The position numbers and the translations under genes were made by a program. A DNA stretch of 64,000 nucleotides, taken from Hydractinia symbiolongicarpus. Taxonomy: Eukaryota; Cnidaria; Hydrozoa; Anthoathecata; Hydractiniidae. The notes under the pieces are model-generated. The model was not told where the DNA came from. It saw nothing but the letters and a program-made list of their open reading frames with translations, and ran no database searches. The stretch is taken from positions 870,001 to 934,000 of the forward strand of contig NC_079880.1 of NCBI RefSeq assembly GCF_029227915.1. Reading direction: 5' to 3'. Of the stretch, positions 11,035-24,501 are shown piece by piece; position 1 is the stretch's first letter, and every line of letters starts with the position of its first letter.

Positions 11035-14000
11035 CCTTTTAATTTGACATGATTGCCGGAACTCAACGATTACACATTGGCGCTGTGGTAGCGCTTCATT
11101 TAAAAATTTAGATAAAAATGTCATTTTTTACTTTGGGACCAATCCTAGCCGTTATCGCGCGCTTAAAAAATAGCGACAGTTTCAAAAACTACATTTCAGT
11201 GACTTTCTAACGGTGTTAGTCCGTTTGAGTTACAACGGTTGCGTCACTAACTTGTACCAACATGTATTTAGCAATATTTCTCCCATATTACTAGGTTGCA
11301 TCGCTTTTAACAGTAAAACGATTGACTGTGGGACTTAATTGAACTGATTTTGGACTATGACCTTATAAATGTCATAAGTAAGACAATTGGATTCCAAGAA
11401 AAACATTTTTCCTAATTTGACATGATTGCCAGAACTCAGCGATTACACTGAGCGCTGGAGTAGCACTTAATTTAAAAATGTAGATAAATAAGTCATTTTG
11501 TACTGGGGGACCAATCCTAGCCGTTATCGCGCGCTGACGAATTAGCGACATTTTCAAAAAGTGCATTTCATTGACTTTCTAACGGTGTCAGTTCGTTTGA
11601 GTTACAACGGTTGGGTCACATATTCGTACCATCATGTATTTAGCGTTATTTTTCTGGTATTACTAGTTTGCATCGTTTTTAACAATGAAACGATTGACTG
11701 TGGGACTTTATTGATCTAACTTTGGACTGTGACGTTATAAATGTTATAAGTGAGACAATTGGACTCCAAGAAATAACATTCCTCTTAATTTGACATGATT
11801 GCCGGAAGTCAGCGATTACACTGGGCGCTGTGGTACCGTTTCAGTTAAAAATTTAGATAAATAAGTCAATTCTCACTGTGGGACCTATCCTGGCCGTTAT
11901 CGCGCGCGGACGAATTAGCGACAGTTTCAAAAAGTGCATTTCATTGACTTTCTAACGGTTTCAGTTCGTTTGAGTTACAACGGTTGCGTCACATATTCGT
12001 ACCAACATGTATTTAGCGATATTTATCTGTTTTTACTAGGTTGCATCGCTTTTAACAGTGAAACGAATTAATGTGGGACTTAATTGAACTAACTTTGGAC
12101 TGTGACCTGATAAATGTGATAAATGAGCCATTTGGACTCCAAGAAATAACATTCTTCTTAATTTGAAGTGATTGCCGGATCTCAGCGATTACACTGGGCG
12201 CTGTGGTAGCGCTTCATTTGAAAACTTAAATAAATAAGTCATTTTTACTGTGGGACCAATCCTAGCCGTTATCGCGCACTGAAGAAATGGCGACAGTTTC
12301 AAAAACTACATTTCATTGACTTTCTAACGGTATCAATCCGCTTCAGTTACAACGGTTGCGTCACATATTCGTACCAACATGTATTTAGCGATATTTGTTT
12401 TCATATTACTAGGTTGCATCGCTTTTAACAGTGAAACTATTGACTGTGGGACTTAATTGAACTGATTTTGGACTGTAATCTTATAAATGTTATAAGTGAG
12501 ACAATTTGACCCCAAGAAATAACATTCTTCTTAATTTGACATGATTGCCGGAAGTCAGCGATTACACCGGGCGCTGTGGTAGCGCTTCATTTGAAAATTT
12601 AGATAAATAAGTCAATGTTCATTGTGGGACCAATCCTAGCCCTTAGCGCGCCCTGAAGAAACAGAGACAGTTTCAAGTACTACATTTCATTGATTTTCTA
12701 ACGGTATCAGTCCGTTTCAACTACAACAGTTGCGTCACATATTCGTACCAACATGTATTTAGTGATTTTTACCGATATTACTAAGTTGTATCGCTTTTAA
12801 CAGTGAAACGATTGACTGTGGGACTTAATTGAACTGATTTTGGACTATGACCTTATAAATGTAATAAGTAAGACAATTGGATTCCAAGAAATAACATTTT
12901 TCCTAATTTGACATGATTGCCGGAACTCAGCGATTACACTGAGCGCTGGGGTAGCACTTAATTTAAAAATGTAGATAAATAAGTCATTTTGTACTGGGGG
13001 ACCAATCCTAGCCGTTATCGCGCGCTGACGAATTAGCGACAGTTTCAAAAAGTGCATTTCATTGACTTTCTAACGGTGTCACTTCGTTTGAGTTACAACG
13101 GTTGGGTCACATATTCGTACCATCATGTATTTAGCGGTATTTTTCTGGTATTACTAGGTTGCATCGCTTTTAACAATGAAACGATTGACTGTGGGACTTA
13201 ATTGATCTAACTTTGGACTGTGACGTTATAAATGTTATAAGTGAGACAATTGGACTCCAAGAAATAACATTCCTCTTAATTTGTCATGATTGCCGGAACT
13301 CAACGATTACACATTGGCGCTGTGGTAGCGCTTCATTTAAAAATTTAGATAAAAATGTCATTTTTTACTGTGGGACCAATCCTAGCCGTTATCGCGCGCA
13401 GAAAAAATAGCGATAGTTTCAAAAACTACATTTCATTGAATTTCTAAGGGTGTTAGTCCGTTTGAGTTTCAACGGTTGCGCCACATACTCGTACCAACAT
13501 GTATTTAGCAAAATTTCTCCCATATTACTAGGTTGCATCGCTTTTAACAGTAAAACGCCTGACTGTGGGACTTAATTGAACTGATTTTGCACTGTGACGT
13601 TATAAATGTTATAAGTAAGACAATTGGACTCCAAGAAATAACATTCTTCTTGATTTGACAGGATTGCCGGAACTCAGCGATTACACTGGGCGCTGTGGTA
13701 GCGCTTCATTTAAAAATTTAGATAAATAAGTCATTTTTTACTGTGGGACCAATCCTAGCTGATATCCCGCGCTAAAGAAATAGAGACAGTTTCAAAAACT
13801 ACATTTCATTGACTTTCTAACAATATCAATCCGTTTGTGTTACAACAGTTGAGTCACATATTCGTACCAACATGTATTTCGTGATATCTTTCCGGTATTA
13901 CTAGGTTGTATCGCTTTTAACAGTGAATCGATTGACTGTGGGACTTAATTGAACTGATTTTAGGCTGTGACCTTATAAATGTAAAAGTGAGACAATTGGA

Positions 14001-15045
14001 CTTCAAGAAATAACATTCTTCTTAATTTGACATCATTGCCGCAACTCAGCGATTACACTGGGCGCTCTGGTAGCGCTTCATTTGAAAATTAAGATAAAAA
14101 AGTCATTTTTAACTGTTCGACGAATCCTAGCCGTTAGCGCGCGCTGAAGAAATAGAGACAGTTTCAAATGCTACATTTCACTGACTTTCTATCGATGTCA
14201 GTCCGTTTGAGTTACAACGGTTGCGTCACATATTCGTACCAACATGTACTTAACGATATTTTTCTCATATTACTAGGTTGCATCGCTTTTAACAGTGAAA
14301 CGATTGACTGTGGGACTTAATTGAACTGATTTTGGACTGTGAGCTTATAAATGTTATAAGTGAGACAATTGGGCTCCAAGAAATAACATTCTTCTTAATT
14401 TGACATGATTGCCGGAACTCAGCGATTACACTGGGCGCTGTGGTAGCGCTTCATTTAAAAATTTAGATAAATAAGTCATTCTTTACCGTGGGACCAATCC
14501 TAGCCCTTAGCGCGCCCTGAAGAAACAGAGACAGTTTCAAATACTACATTTCATTGATTTTCTAACGGTATCAGTCCGTTTCAACTACAACAGTTGCGTC
14601 ACATATTCGTACCAACATGTATTTAGTGATTGTTACCGATATTACTAAGTTGTATCGCTTTTATCAGTGAAACGATTGACTGTGGGACTTAATTGAACTG
14701 ATTTTGGACTGTGACGTTATAAATGTTATAAGTGAGACAATTGGACTCCAAGAAATAACATTCTTCTTGATTTGACATGATTGCCGGAACTCAGCGATTA
14801 CACTGAGCGCTGGAGTAGCACTTAATTTAAAAATGTAGATAAATAAGTCATTTTGTACTGGGGGACCAATCCTAGCCGTTATCGCGCGCTGACGAATTAG
14901 CGACATTTTCAAAAAGTGCATTTCATTGACTTTCTAACGGTGTCAGTTCGTTTATGTTACAACGGTTGGGTCACATATTCGTACCATCATGTATTTAGCG
15001 GTATTTTTCTGGTATTACTAGTTTGCATCGCTTTTAACAATGAAA
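11035..15045. repeat. Heterogeneous satellite, no clear HOR
   Basis: About eleven monomers of mixed subtypes. A variant reading CACATTGGCGCTG instead of CACTGGGCGCTG occurs near 11070 and 13310 (and again near 15460). Subtypes recur but I could not establish a stable higher-order period by eye. Confidence 0.75.
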
Positions 15046-15987
15046 CGATTGACTGTGGGACTTAATTGATCTAACTTTGGACTGTGACGTTATAAATGTT
15101 ATAAGTGAGACAATTGGACTCCAAGAAATAACATTCTTCTTGATTTGACATGATTGCCAGAACTCAGCGATTACACTGGGCGCTGTGGTAGCGCTTCATT
15201 TAAAAATTTAAATAATTAAGTCATTTTTTACTGTGGGACCAATCCTAGCCGTTATCCGCGCTAAAGAAATAGAGACAGTTTGTGATATCTTTCCGGTATT
15301 ACTAGGTGGCATCGCTTTTAACAATGAAACGATTGACTGTGGGACTTAATTGAGCTAACTTTGGACTGTGACGTTATAAATGTTATAAGTGAGACAATTG
15401 GACTTCAAGAAATAGCATTCCTCTTAATTTGACATGATTGCCGGAACTCAACGATTACACATTGGCGCTGTGGTAGCGCTTCATTTAAAAATTTAGATAA
15501 AAATGTCATTTTTTACTTTGGGACCAATCCTAGCCGTTATCGCGCGCAGAAAAAATAGCGACAGTTTCAAAAACTACATTTCAGTGACTTTCTAACGCTG
15601 TTAGTCCGTTTGAGTTACAACGGTTGCGTCACATACTCGTACCAACATGTATTTAGCAATATTTCTCCCATATTACTAGGTTGCATCGCTTTTAACAGTA
15701 AAACGATTGACTGTGGGACTTAATTGAACTGATTTTGGTCTGTGACGTTATAAATGTTATAAATGAGACAATTGGACTCCAAGAAATAACATTCTTCTTG
15801 ATTTGACATGATTGCCGGAACTCAGCGATTACACTCGGCGCTGTGGTAGCGCTTCATTTAAAAATTTAAATAATTAAGTCATTTTTTACTGTGGGACCAA
15901 TCCTAGCCGTTATCCGCGCTAAAGAAATAGAGACAGTTTGTGATATCTTTCCGGTATTACTAGGTTGTATCGCTTTTAACAGAGAAT
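15046..15987. repeat. Satellite with two monomers sharing an internal deletion (~283 bp each)
   Basis: Anchors at 15046, 15330, 15705 and 15988 give spacings of 284, 375 and 283 bp. In both short monomers AGAGACAGTTT runs directly into GTGATATCTTTCC, skipping about 90 bp that normally holds the TTTCATTGACTTTC to ACCAACATG part. Identical breakpoints in two alternate monomers mean the deletion happened once and was copied with a dimer of about 658 bp. Compare the full-length relative at 13777-13890. Confidence 0.85.
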
Positions 15988-17400
15988 CGATTGACTGTGG
16001 GACTTAATTGAACTGATTTTGGGCTGTGACCTTATAAATGTAAAAGTGAGACAATTGGACTCCAAGAAATAACATTCTTCTTAGTTTGACATCATTGCCG
16101 CAACTCAGCGATTACACTGGGCGCTCTGGTAGCGCTTCATTTGAAAATTAAGGTAAAAAAGTCATTTTTAACTGTGGGACGAATCCTAGCCGTTAGCGCG
16201 CGCTGAAGAAATAGAGACAGTTTCAAAAACAACATTTCATTGACTTTCTAACGGTGTTAGTCCGTTTGAGTTATAACGGTTGCGTCACATACTCGTACCA
16301 ACATGTATTTAGCAATATTTCTCCCATATTACTAGGTCGCATCACTTTTAACAGTAAAACGCCTGACTGTGGGACTTAATTGAACTGATTTTGGACTGTG
16401 ACGTTATAAATGTTATAAGTGAGACAATTGGACTCCAAGAAATAACATTCTTCTTGATTTGACATGATTGCCGGAACTCAGCGATTACATTGAGCGCTGG
16501 GGTAGCACTTAATTTAAAAATGTAGATAAATAAGTCATTTTGTACTGGGGGACCAATCCTAGCCGTTATCGCGCGCTGACGAATTAGCGACAGTTTCAAA
16601 AAGTGCATTTCATTGACTTTCTAACGGTGTCAGTTCGTTTGAGTTACAACGCTTGGGTTACATATTCGTACCATCATGTATTTAGCGGTATTTTTCTGGT
16701 ATTACTAGGTTGCATCGCTTTTAACAATGAAACGATTGACTGTGGGACTTAATTGATCTAACTTTCGACTGTGACGTTATAAATGTTATAAGTGAGACAA
16801 TTGGACTCCAAGAAATAACATTCCTCTTAATTTGTCATGATTGCCGGAACTCAGCGATTACACTGGGCGCTGTGGTAGCGCTTCATTTAAAAATTTAGAT
16901 AAATAAGTCATTTTTTACTGTGGGACCAATCCTAGCTGTTATCCCGCGCTATAGAAATAGAGACAGTTTCAAAAACTACATTTCATTGACTTTCTCACGG
17001 TGTCAATCCGCTTCAGTTATAACAGTTGAGTCACATATTCGTACCAACATGTATTTAATGATTTTTACCGATATTACTAAGTTGTATCGCTTTTAACAGT
17101 GAAAGGATTGACTGTGGGACTTAATTGAACTGATTTTGGACTATGACCTTAGAAATGTGATAACTGAGACAATTGGACTTCAAGAAATAACATTCTTCTT
17201 AATTTGACATGTTTGCCGGAACTCAGCGATTACACTGAGCGCTGGGGTAGCACTTTATTTAAAAATGTAGATAAATAAGTCATTTTGTACTGGGGGACCA
17301 AACCTAGCCGTTATCGCGCGCTGAAGAATTAGCGACAGTTTCAAAAAGTGCATTTCATTGACTTTCTAACGGTGTCAGTTCGTTTGAGTTACAACGGTTG

Positions 17401-20400
17401 CGTCACATATTCGCACCAACATGTATTTAGCGATATTTATCTGTTATTACTAGGTTGCATCGCTTTTAACAGTGAAACGAATGAATGTGGGACTTAATTG
17501 AACTAACTTTGGACTGTGACCTGATGAATGTGATAAATAAGACAATTGGACTCTAAGAAGTAACATTCATCTTAATTTGACATGATTGCCGGAACTCAGC
17601 GATTACACTGGGCACTGTGGTAGCGCTTCATTTAAAATTTAGATAAATAAGTCATTCTTTACCGTGGGATCAATTCTAGCCCTTATCGCGCGCTGAAGAA
17701 ATAGCGACAGTTTCAAGAACTACATTTCATTGACTTTCTAACGGTGTCAGTCCGTTTGAGTTACAACGGTTGGGTCACATATTTGTATTAGCGATATTCT
17801 TCTAATATTACTAGGTTGCATCGCTTTTAACAATGAAACGATTGACTGTGGGACTTAATTGATCTAACTTTTGACTGTGACCTGATAAATGTTATAAGTG
17901 AGACAATTGGACTCCAAGAAATAACATTCTTCTAAATTTGACATGATTGCCGGAACTCAGCGATTACACTGGGCGCTCTGGGAGCGCTTCATTTAAAAAT
18001 TTAAATAAAAGAGTCATTTGTTACTGTGGGTCCAATCCTAGCCGTTGGCGCGTGCTGAAGAAATAGAGACAGTTTCAAATGCTACATTTCACTGACTTTC
18101 TATCGATGTCAGTCTGTTTGAGTTACAACGGTTGGGTCACATATTCGTACCAACATGTATTTAGCGATGTTTATCTGTTATTACTAGGTTGCATCGCTTT
18201 TAACAGTGAAAGGATTGAGAGTGGGACTTAATAGAACTAAATTTGGACTGTAACCTGATAAATGTGATAAATGGGACAATTGGGCTCCAAGAAATAACAT
18301 TCATCTTAACTTGACATGATTGCTGGAACTCAGCGATTACACTGAGCGCTGTGGTAGCGCTTCATTTAAAAATTTAGATAAATAAGTCATTCTTTACCGT
18401 GGGACCAATCCTCGCCCTTATCGCGCGCTGAAGAAATAGCGACAGTTTCAAGAACTACATTTCATTGACTTTCTAACGGTGTCAGTCCGTTTGAGTTACA
18501 ACGGTTGGGTCACATATTTGTATTAGCGATATTCTTCTAATATTACTAGGTTGCATCGCTTTTAACAATGAAACGATTGACTGTGGGACTTAATTGATCT
18601 AACTTTTGACTGTGACCTGATAAATGTTATAAGTGAGACAATTGGACTCCAAGAAATAACATTCTTCTAAATTTGACATGATTGCCGGAACTCAGCGATT
18701 ACACTGGGCGCTCTGGGAGCGCTTCATTTAAAAATTTAGATAAAAGAGTCATTTGTTACTGTGGGTCCAATCCTAGCCGTTGGCGCGTGCTGAAGAAATA
18801 GAGACAGTTTCAAATGCTACATTTCACTGACTTTCTATCGATGTCAGTCTGTTTGAGTTACAACGGTTGGGTCACATATTCGTACCAACATGTATTTAGC
18901 GATATTTATCTGTTATTACTAGGTTGCATCGCTTTTAACAGTGAAACGAATGAATGTGGGACTTAATTGAACTAACTTTGGACTGTGACCTGATGAATGT
19001 GATAAATAAGACAATTGGACTCTAAGAAGTAACATTCATCTTAATTTGACATGATTGCCGGAACTCAGCGATTACACTGGGCACTGTGGTAGCGCTTCAT
19101 TTAAAATTTAGATAAATAAGTCATTCTTTACCGTGGGATCAATTCTAGCCCTTATCGCGCGCTGAAGAAATAGCGACAGTTTCAAGAACTACATTTCATT
19201 GACTTTCTAACGGTGTCAGTCCGTTTGAGTTACAACGGTTGGGTCACATATTTGTATTAGCGATATTCTTCTAATATTACTAGGTTGCATCGCTTTTAAC
19301 AATGAAACGATTGACTGTGGGACTTAATTGATCTAACTTTTGACTGTGACCTGATAAATGTTATAAGTGAGACAATTGGACTCCAAGAAATAACATTCTT
19401 CTAAATTTGACATGATTGCCGGAACTCAGCGATTACACTGGGCGCTCTGGGAGCGCTTCATTTAAAAATTTAGATAAAAGAGTCATTTGTTACTGTGGGT
19501 CCAATCCTAGCCGTTGGCGCGTGCTGAAGAAATAGAGACAGTTTCAAATGCTACATTTCACTGACTTTCTATCGATGTCAGTCTGTTTGAGTTACAACGG
19601 TTGGGTCACATATTCGTACCAACATGTATTTAGCGATGTTTATCTGTTATTACTAGGTTGCATCGCTTTTAACAGTGAAAGGATTGAGAGTGGGACTTAA
19701 TAGAACTAAATTTGGAGTGTAACCTGATAAATGTGATAAATGGGACAATTGGGCTCCAAGAAATAACATTCATCTTAACTTGACATGATTGCTGGAACTC
19801 AGCGATTACACTGAGCGCTGTGGTAGCGCTTCATTTAAAAATTTAGATAAATAAGTCATTCTTTACCGTGGGACCAATCCTCGCCCTTATCGCGCGCTGA
19901 AGAAATAGCGACAGTTTCAAGAACTACATTTCATTGACTTTCTAACGGTGTCAGTCCGTTTGAGTTACAACGGTTGGGTCACATATTTGTATTAGCGATA
20001 TTCTTCTAATATTACTAGGTTGCATCGCTTTTAACAATGAAACGATTGACTGTGGGACTTAATTGATCTAACTTTTGACTGTGACCTGATAAATGTTATA
20101 AGTGAGACAATTGGACTCCAAGAAATAACATTCTTCTAAATTTGACATGATTGCCGGAACTCAGCGATTACACTGGGCGCTCTGGGAGCGCTTCATTTAA
20201 AAATTTAGATAAAAGAGTCATTTGTTACTGTGGGTCCAATCCTAGCCGTTGGCGCGTGCTGAAGAAATAGAGACAGTTTCAAATGCTACATTTCACTGAC
20301 TTTCTATCGATGTCAGTCTGTTTGAGTTACAACGGTTGGGTCACATATTCGTACCAACATGTATTTAGCGATGTTTATCTGTTATTACTAGGTTGCATCG

Positions 20401-20640
20401 CTTTTAACAGTGAAAGGATTGAGAGTGGGACTTAATAGAACTAAATTTGGACTGTAACCTGATAAATGTGATAAATGGGACAATTGGGCTCCAAGAAATA
20501 ACATTCATCTTAACTTGACATGATTGCTGGAACTCAGCGATTACACTGAGCGCTGTGGTAGCGCTTCATTTAAAAATTTAGATAAATAAGTCATTCTTTA
20601 CCGTGGGACCAATCCTCGCCGTTATCGCGCGCTGAAGAAA
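17401..20640. repeat. 735-bp dimeric / 1469-bp tetrameric HOR
   Basis: A monomer variant lacking about 11 bp (CACATATTTGTATTAGCG in place of CACATATTCGTACCAACATGTATTTAGCG) occurs near 17775, 18510, 19244 and 19979, spaced 734-735 bp. It alternates with full-length monomers. Within this, ATGAATGTGATAAATAAG recurs at 1469 bp (17524 and 18993). The in-between monomers read GATGTTTATCTG or GATATTTATCTG, so the tetramer is not perfectly regular. GCGCTCTGGGAGCGC is private to this block in the left half of the array. Confidence 0.85.
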
Positions 20641-21500
20641 TAACGACAGTTTCAAATACTACATTTCATTGATTTTCTAACGGTGTCTGTCCGTTTGAGT
20701 TACAACGGTTGGGTCACATATTCATACCAACATGTATTTAATGATTTTTACCGATATTACTAAGTTGTATCGCTTTTAACAGTGAAAGGATTGACTGTGG
20801 GAATCAATTGAACTAACTTTGGACTGTGACCTGATAAATGTTAAAACTGAGACAATTGGACTCCAAGAAATAACATTTTTCTTAATTTGACATGATAGCC
20901 GGAATTCAGCGATTACACTTAGCGTTGGGGTAGCACTTAATTTAAAAATGTAGATAAATAAGCCATTTTGTACTGGGGGACCAATCCTAGCTGTTATCGC
21001 GCGCTGACGAATTAGCGACAGTTTCAAAAATTGCAGTTCATTGACTTTCTAACGGTGTCAGTTCGTTTGAGTTACAACGGTTGGGTCACATATTCGTATT
21101 AGCGATATTCTTCTGATATTACTAGGTTGCATCGCTTTTAACAATGAAACGATTTACTGTGGGACTTAATTGAACTAACTTTGGACTATGACCTTATAAA
21201 TGTGATAAGTGAGACAATTGGACTGCAAGAAAGAACATTCTTTTTAATTTGACATGATTGCCGGGACTCAGCGATTACACTGAGCGCTGGGGTAGCACTT
21301 TATTTAAAAATGTAGATAAATAAGTCATTTTGTACTGGGGGACCAATCCTAGCCGTTATCGCGCGCTGAAGAAATAGCGACAGTTTCAAAAGGAACATTT
21401 CATTGACATACTAACGGTGTCAGTTCGTTTGAGTTACAACGGTTGGGTCACATATTCGAACCATCATGTATTTAGCGATATTTTTTTGGTAATATTAGGT

Positions 21501-24109
21501 TGCACCACTTTTAACAATAAAACGATTGACTGTGGGACTTAATTGATTTAACTTTGGACTGTGACCTTATAAATGTGATAAATGAGACAATTGGACTCCA
21601 CGAAATAACATTCATCTTAATTTGACCTGATTGCCGGAACTCAGCGATTACACTGGGCGCTGTGGTAGCGCTTTATTTGAAAAGTTAAATAAATAAGTCA
21701 TTTTTACTGTCGGACCAATCCTAGCCCTTATGGCGCACTGAAGAAATAGCGACAGTTTCAAAAAGTACATTTCATTGACTTTCTAACGGTGTCAATCCGC
21801 TTCAGTTACAACGGTTGGGTCACATATTCGTACCATCATGTATTTAGCGATATTTTTTTGGTATTACTAGGTTGCATCGCTTTTAACTATGAAACGATTG
21901 ACTGTGGGACTTAATTGATCTAACTTTGGACTGTGACCTGATAAATGTGATAACTGAGACAATTGGACTCCAAGAAATAACATTCTTCTTAATTTGACGT
22001 GATTGCCGGAACTCAGCGATTACACTGGCCGCTGTGGTAGCGCTTCATTTAAAAATTTGGATAAATAAGTCATTTTTTAATGTGAGACCAATCCTAGCCG
22101 TTATCGTGCGCTGAAAAATTAGCGGCAGTTTCAAAAATTACATTTCATTGACTTTCTAACGGTGTCAGTCCGTTTGAGTTACAACGGTTGGGTCACATAT
22201 TCGTACCAACATGTATTTAGCGATATTTTTCGGATATTACTAGGTTGCATCGCTTTTAACAAAGAAACGATTTACTGTGGGATTTAATTGAACTAACTTT
22301 GGATTGTGACCTGATAAATGTGATAAATGAGACATTTGGACTCCAAGAAATAACATTCTTCTTAATTTGACGTGATTGCCGGAACTCAGCGATTACACTG
22401 GTCGCGATGGTAGCGCTTCATTTGAAAAGTTAAATAAATAAGTCATTTTTACTGTGGGACCAATCCCAGCCGTTATCGCGCGCTGAAAAAATAGCGACAG
22501 TTTTAAAAACTACATTTCATTGACTTTCTATCGATGTCAATCCTCTTTAGTTACAACGGTTGCGTCACATATTTGTACCATCATGTATTTAGCGATATTT
22601 TTCTGGCATTACTAGGTTGCATCGCTTTTAACAATGAAACGATTGACTGTGGGACTTAATTGATCTAACTTTTGACTGTGACCTGATAAATGTGATCAAT
22701 GAGACAATTGGACTCCAAGAAATAACATTCTTCTTATTTTGACGTGATTGCCGAAACTCAGCGACAACATTGGGCGCTGTGGTAGCGCTTCATTTAAAAA
22801 TTTAGATAAATAAGTTATTTTTACTGTGGGACCAATCCTTGCCGTTATCGCACGCTGAAGAAATAGCGACAGTTTCAAAAACTACATTTTGTTGACTTTC
22901 TAACGGTGTTAGTCCGTTTGAGTTACAACGGTTGCGTCACATACTCGTACCAACATGTATTTAGCAATATTTCTCCCATATTACTAGGTTGCACCACTTT
23001 TAACAATAAAACGATTGACTGTGGGACTTAATTGATCTAACTTTGGACTGTGACCTTATAAATGTGATAAATGAGACAATTGGACTCCACGAAATAACAT
23101 TCATCTTAATTTGACCTGATTGCCGGAACTCAGCGATTACACTGGGCGCTGTGGTAGCGCTTTATTTGAAAAGTTAAATAAATAAGTCATTTTTACTGTC
23201 GGACCAATCCTAGCCGTTATGGCGCACTGAAGAAATAGCGACAGTTTCAAAAAGTACATTTCATTGACTTTCTAACGGTGTCAATCCGCTTCAGTTACAA
23301 CGGTTGGGTCACATATTCGTACCATCATGTATTTAGCGATATTTTTTTGGTATTACTAGGTTGCATCGCTTTTAACTATGAAACGATTGACTGTGGGACT
23401 TAATTGATCTAACTTTGGACTGTGACCTGATAAATGTGATAACTGAGACAATTGGACTCCAAGAAATAACATTCTTCTTAATTTGACGTCATTGCCGGAA
23501 CTCAGCGATTACACTGGCCGCTGTGGTAGCGCTTCATTTAAAAATTTAGATAAGTAAGTCATTTTTTACTGTGAGACCAATCCTAGCCGTTATCGTGCGC
23601 TGAAAAATTAGCGACAGTTTCAAAAAGTACATTTCATTGACTTTCTAACGGTGTCAGTCCGTTTGAGTTACAACGGTTGGGTCACATATTCGTACCAACA
23701 TGTATTTAGCGATATTTTTCGGATAATACTAGGTTGCATCGCTTTTAACAAAGAAACGATTTACTGTGGGACTTAATTGAACTAACTTTGGATTGTGACC
23801 TGATAAATGTGATAAATGAGACATTTGGCCTCCAAGAAATAACATTCTTCTTAATTTGACGTGATTGCCGGAACTCAGCGATTACACTGGTCGCCATGGT
23901 AGCGCTTCATTTGAAAAGTTAAATAAATAAGTTATTTTTACTGTGGGACCAATCGTAGCCGTTATCGCGCGCTAAAGAAATAGCGACAGCTTCAAAAACA
24001 ATATTTCACTGACTTTCTAACGGTGTCAATCCGCTTCAGTTACAACGGTTGGGTCACATATTCGTACCATCATGTATTTAGCGATATTTTTTTGGTATTA
24101 CTAGGTTGC
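21501..24109. repeat. Four-monomer (1489-bp) duplication
   Basis: The uncommon phrase TTGCACCACTTTTAACAATA starts at 21500 and 22989, and the following roughly 1.1 kb matches in order (CTCCACGAAATAACATTC, TTTATTTGAAAAGTTAAAT, ACTGTCGGACC, TTTTAACTATGAAAC), ending near 22620 and 24109. Scattered substitutions separate the two copies, so this duplication looks older than the LINE-containing HOR. Confidence 0.8.
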
Positions 24110-24128
24110 ATCGCTTTTAACAATGAAA

Positions 24129-24501
24129 CGATTGACTGTGGGACTTAATTGATCTAACTTTGGACTGTGACCTGATAAATGTAATAAATGAGACAATTGG
24201 ATTCCAAGAAATAACATTCTTCTTAATTTGACGTGATTGCCGGAACTCAGCGATTACACTGAGCGCTAGGGTAGCGCTTCATTTAAAAATTTGGATAAAT
24301 AAGTCATTTTTTACTGTGGGACCAATCCTAGCCGTTATCGTGCGCTGAAGAATTAGCGACAGTTTCAAAAATTACATTTCATTGACTTTCTAACGGTGTC
24401 AGTCCGTTTGAGTTACAACGGTTGGGTCACATATCCCTACCAACATGTATTTAGCGATATTTTTCTGATATTACTAGGTTGCATCGCTTTTAACAATGAA
24501 A
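24129..24501. repeat. Reference satellite monomer (373 bp)
   Basis: A full-length monomer used here as a reference, from one CGATT anchor to the next. In order it holds ACTGTGGGAC (24135), a GACAATTGGATTCCAAG stretch, TTTGACGTGATTGCCGG, the hairpin GCGCT-AGGGT-AGCGC (24263-24277), a second ACTGTGGGAC (24313), CCAATCCTAGCCGTTA, a GCGC-rich palindromic patch, and AACGG / CCGTT / AACGG inverted repeats (24392-24421). No coding frame is conserved across monomer subtypes. Confidence 0.9.
24263..24277. other. Conserved hairpin motif of the satellite monomer
   Basis: GCGCT and AGCGC can pair across a five-base loop. The motif is found in most monomers with different loops (GTGGT, GGGGT, GGAGT). In some subtypes the stem is extended to six pairs, e.g. 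GCGCTG-TTG-CAGCGC at 29352-29366 and GCGCTC-TGG-GAGCGC at 17973-17987. Other subtypes (AGCAC on the right side) break one pair. Confidence 0.6.

Noticed and set aside
13213-13410. Plus-strand open frame of 65 codons
   Set aside because: Satellite sequence spanning part of one monomer, absent from neighbouring monomers.
24431-24445. CENP-B-box-like match around ATTCGTACCAACATG in the monomers
   Set aside because: The TTCG and the central A fit, but the CGGG core that should follow is missing in the monomers inspected.
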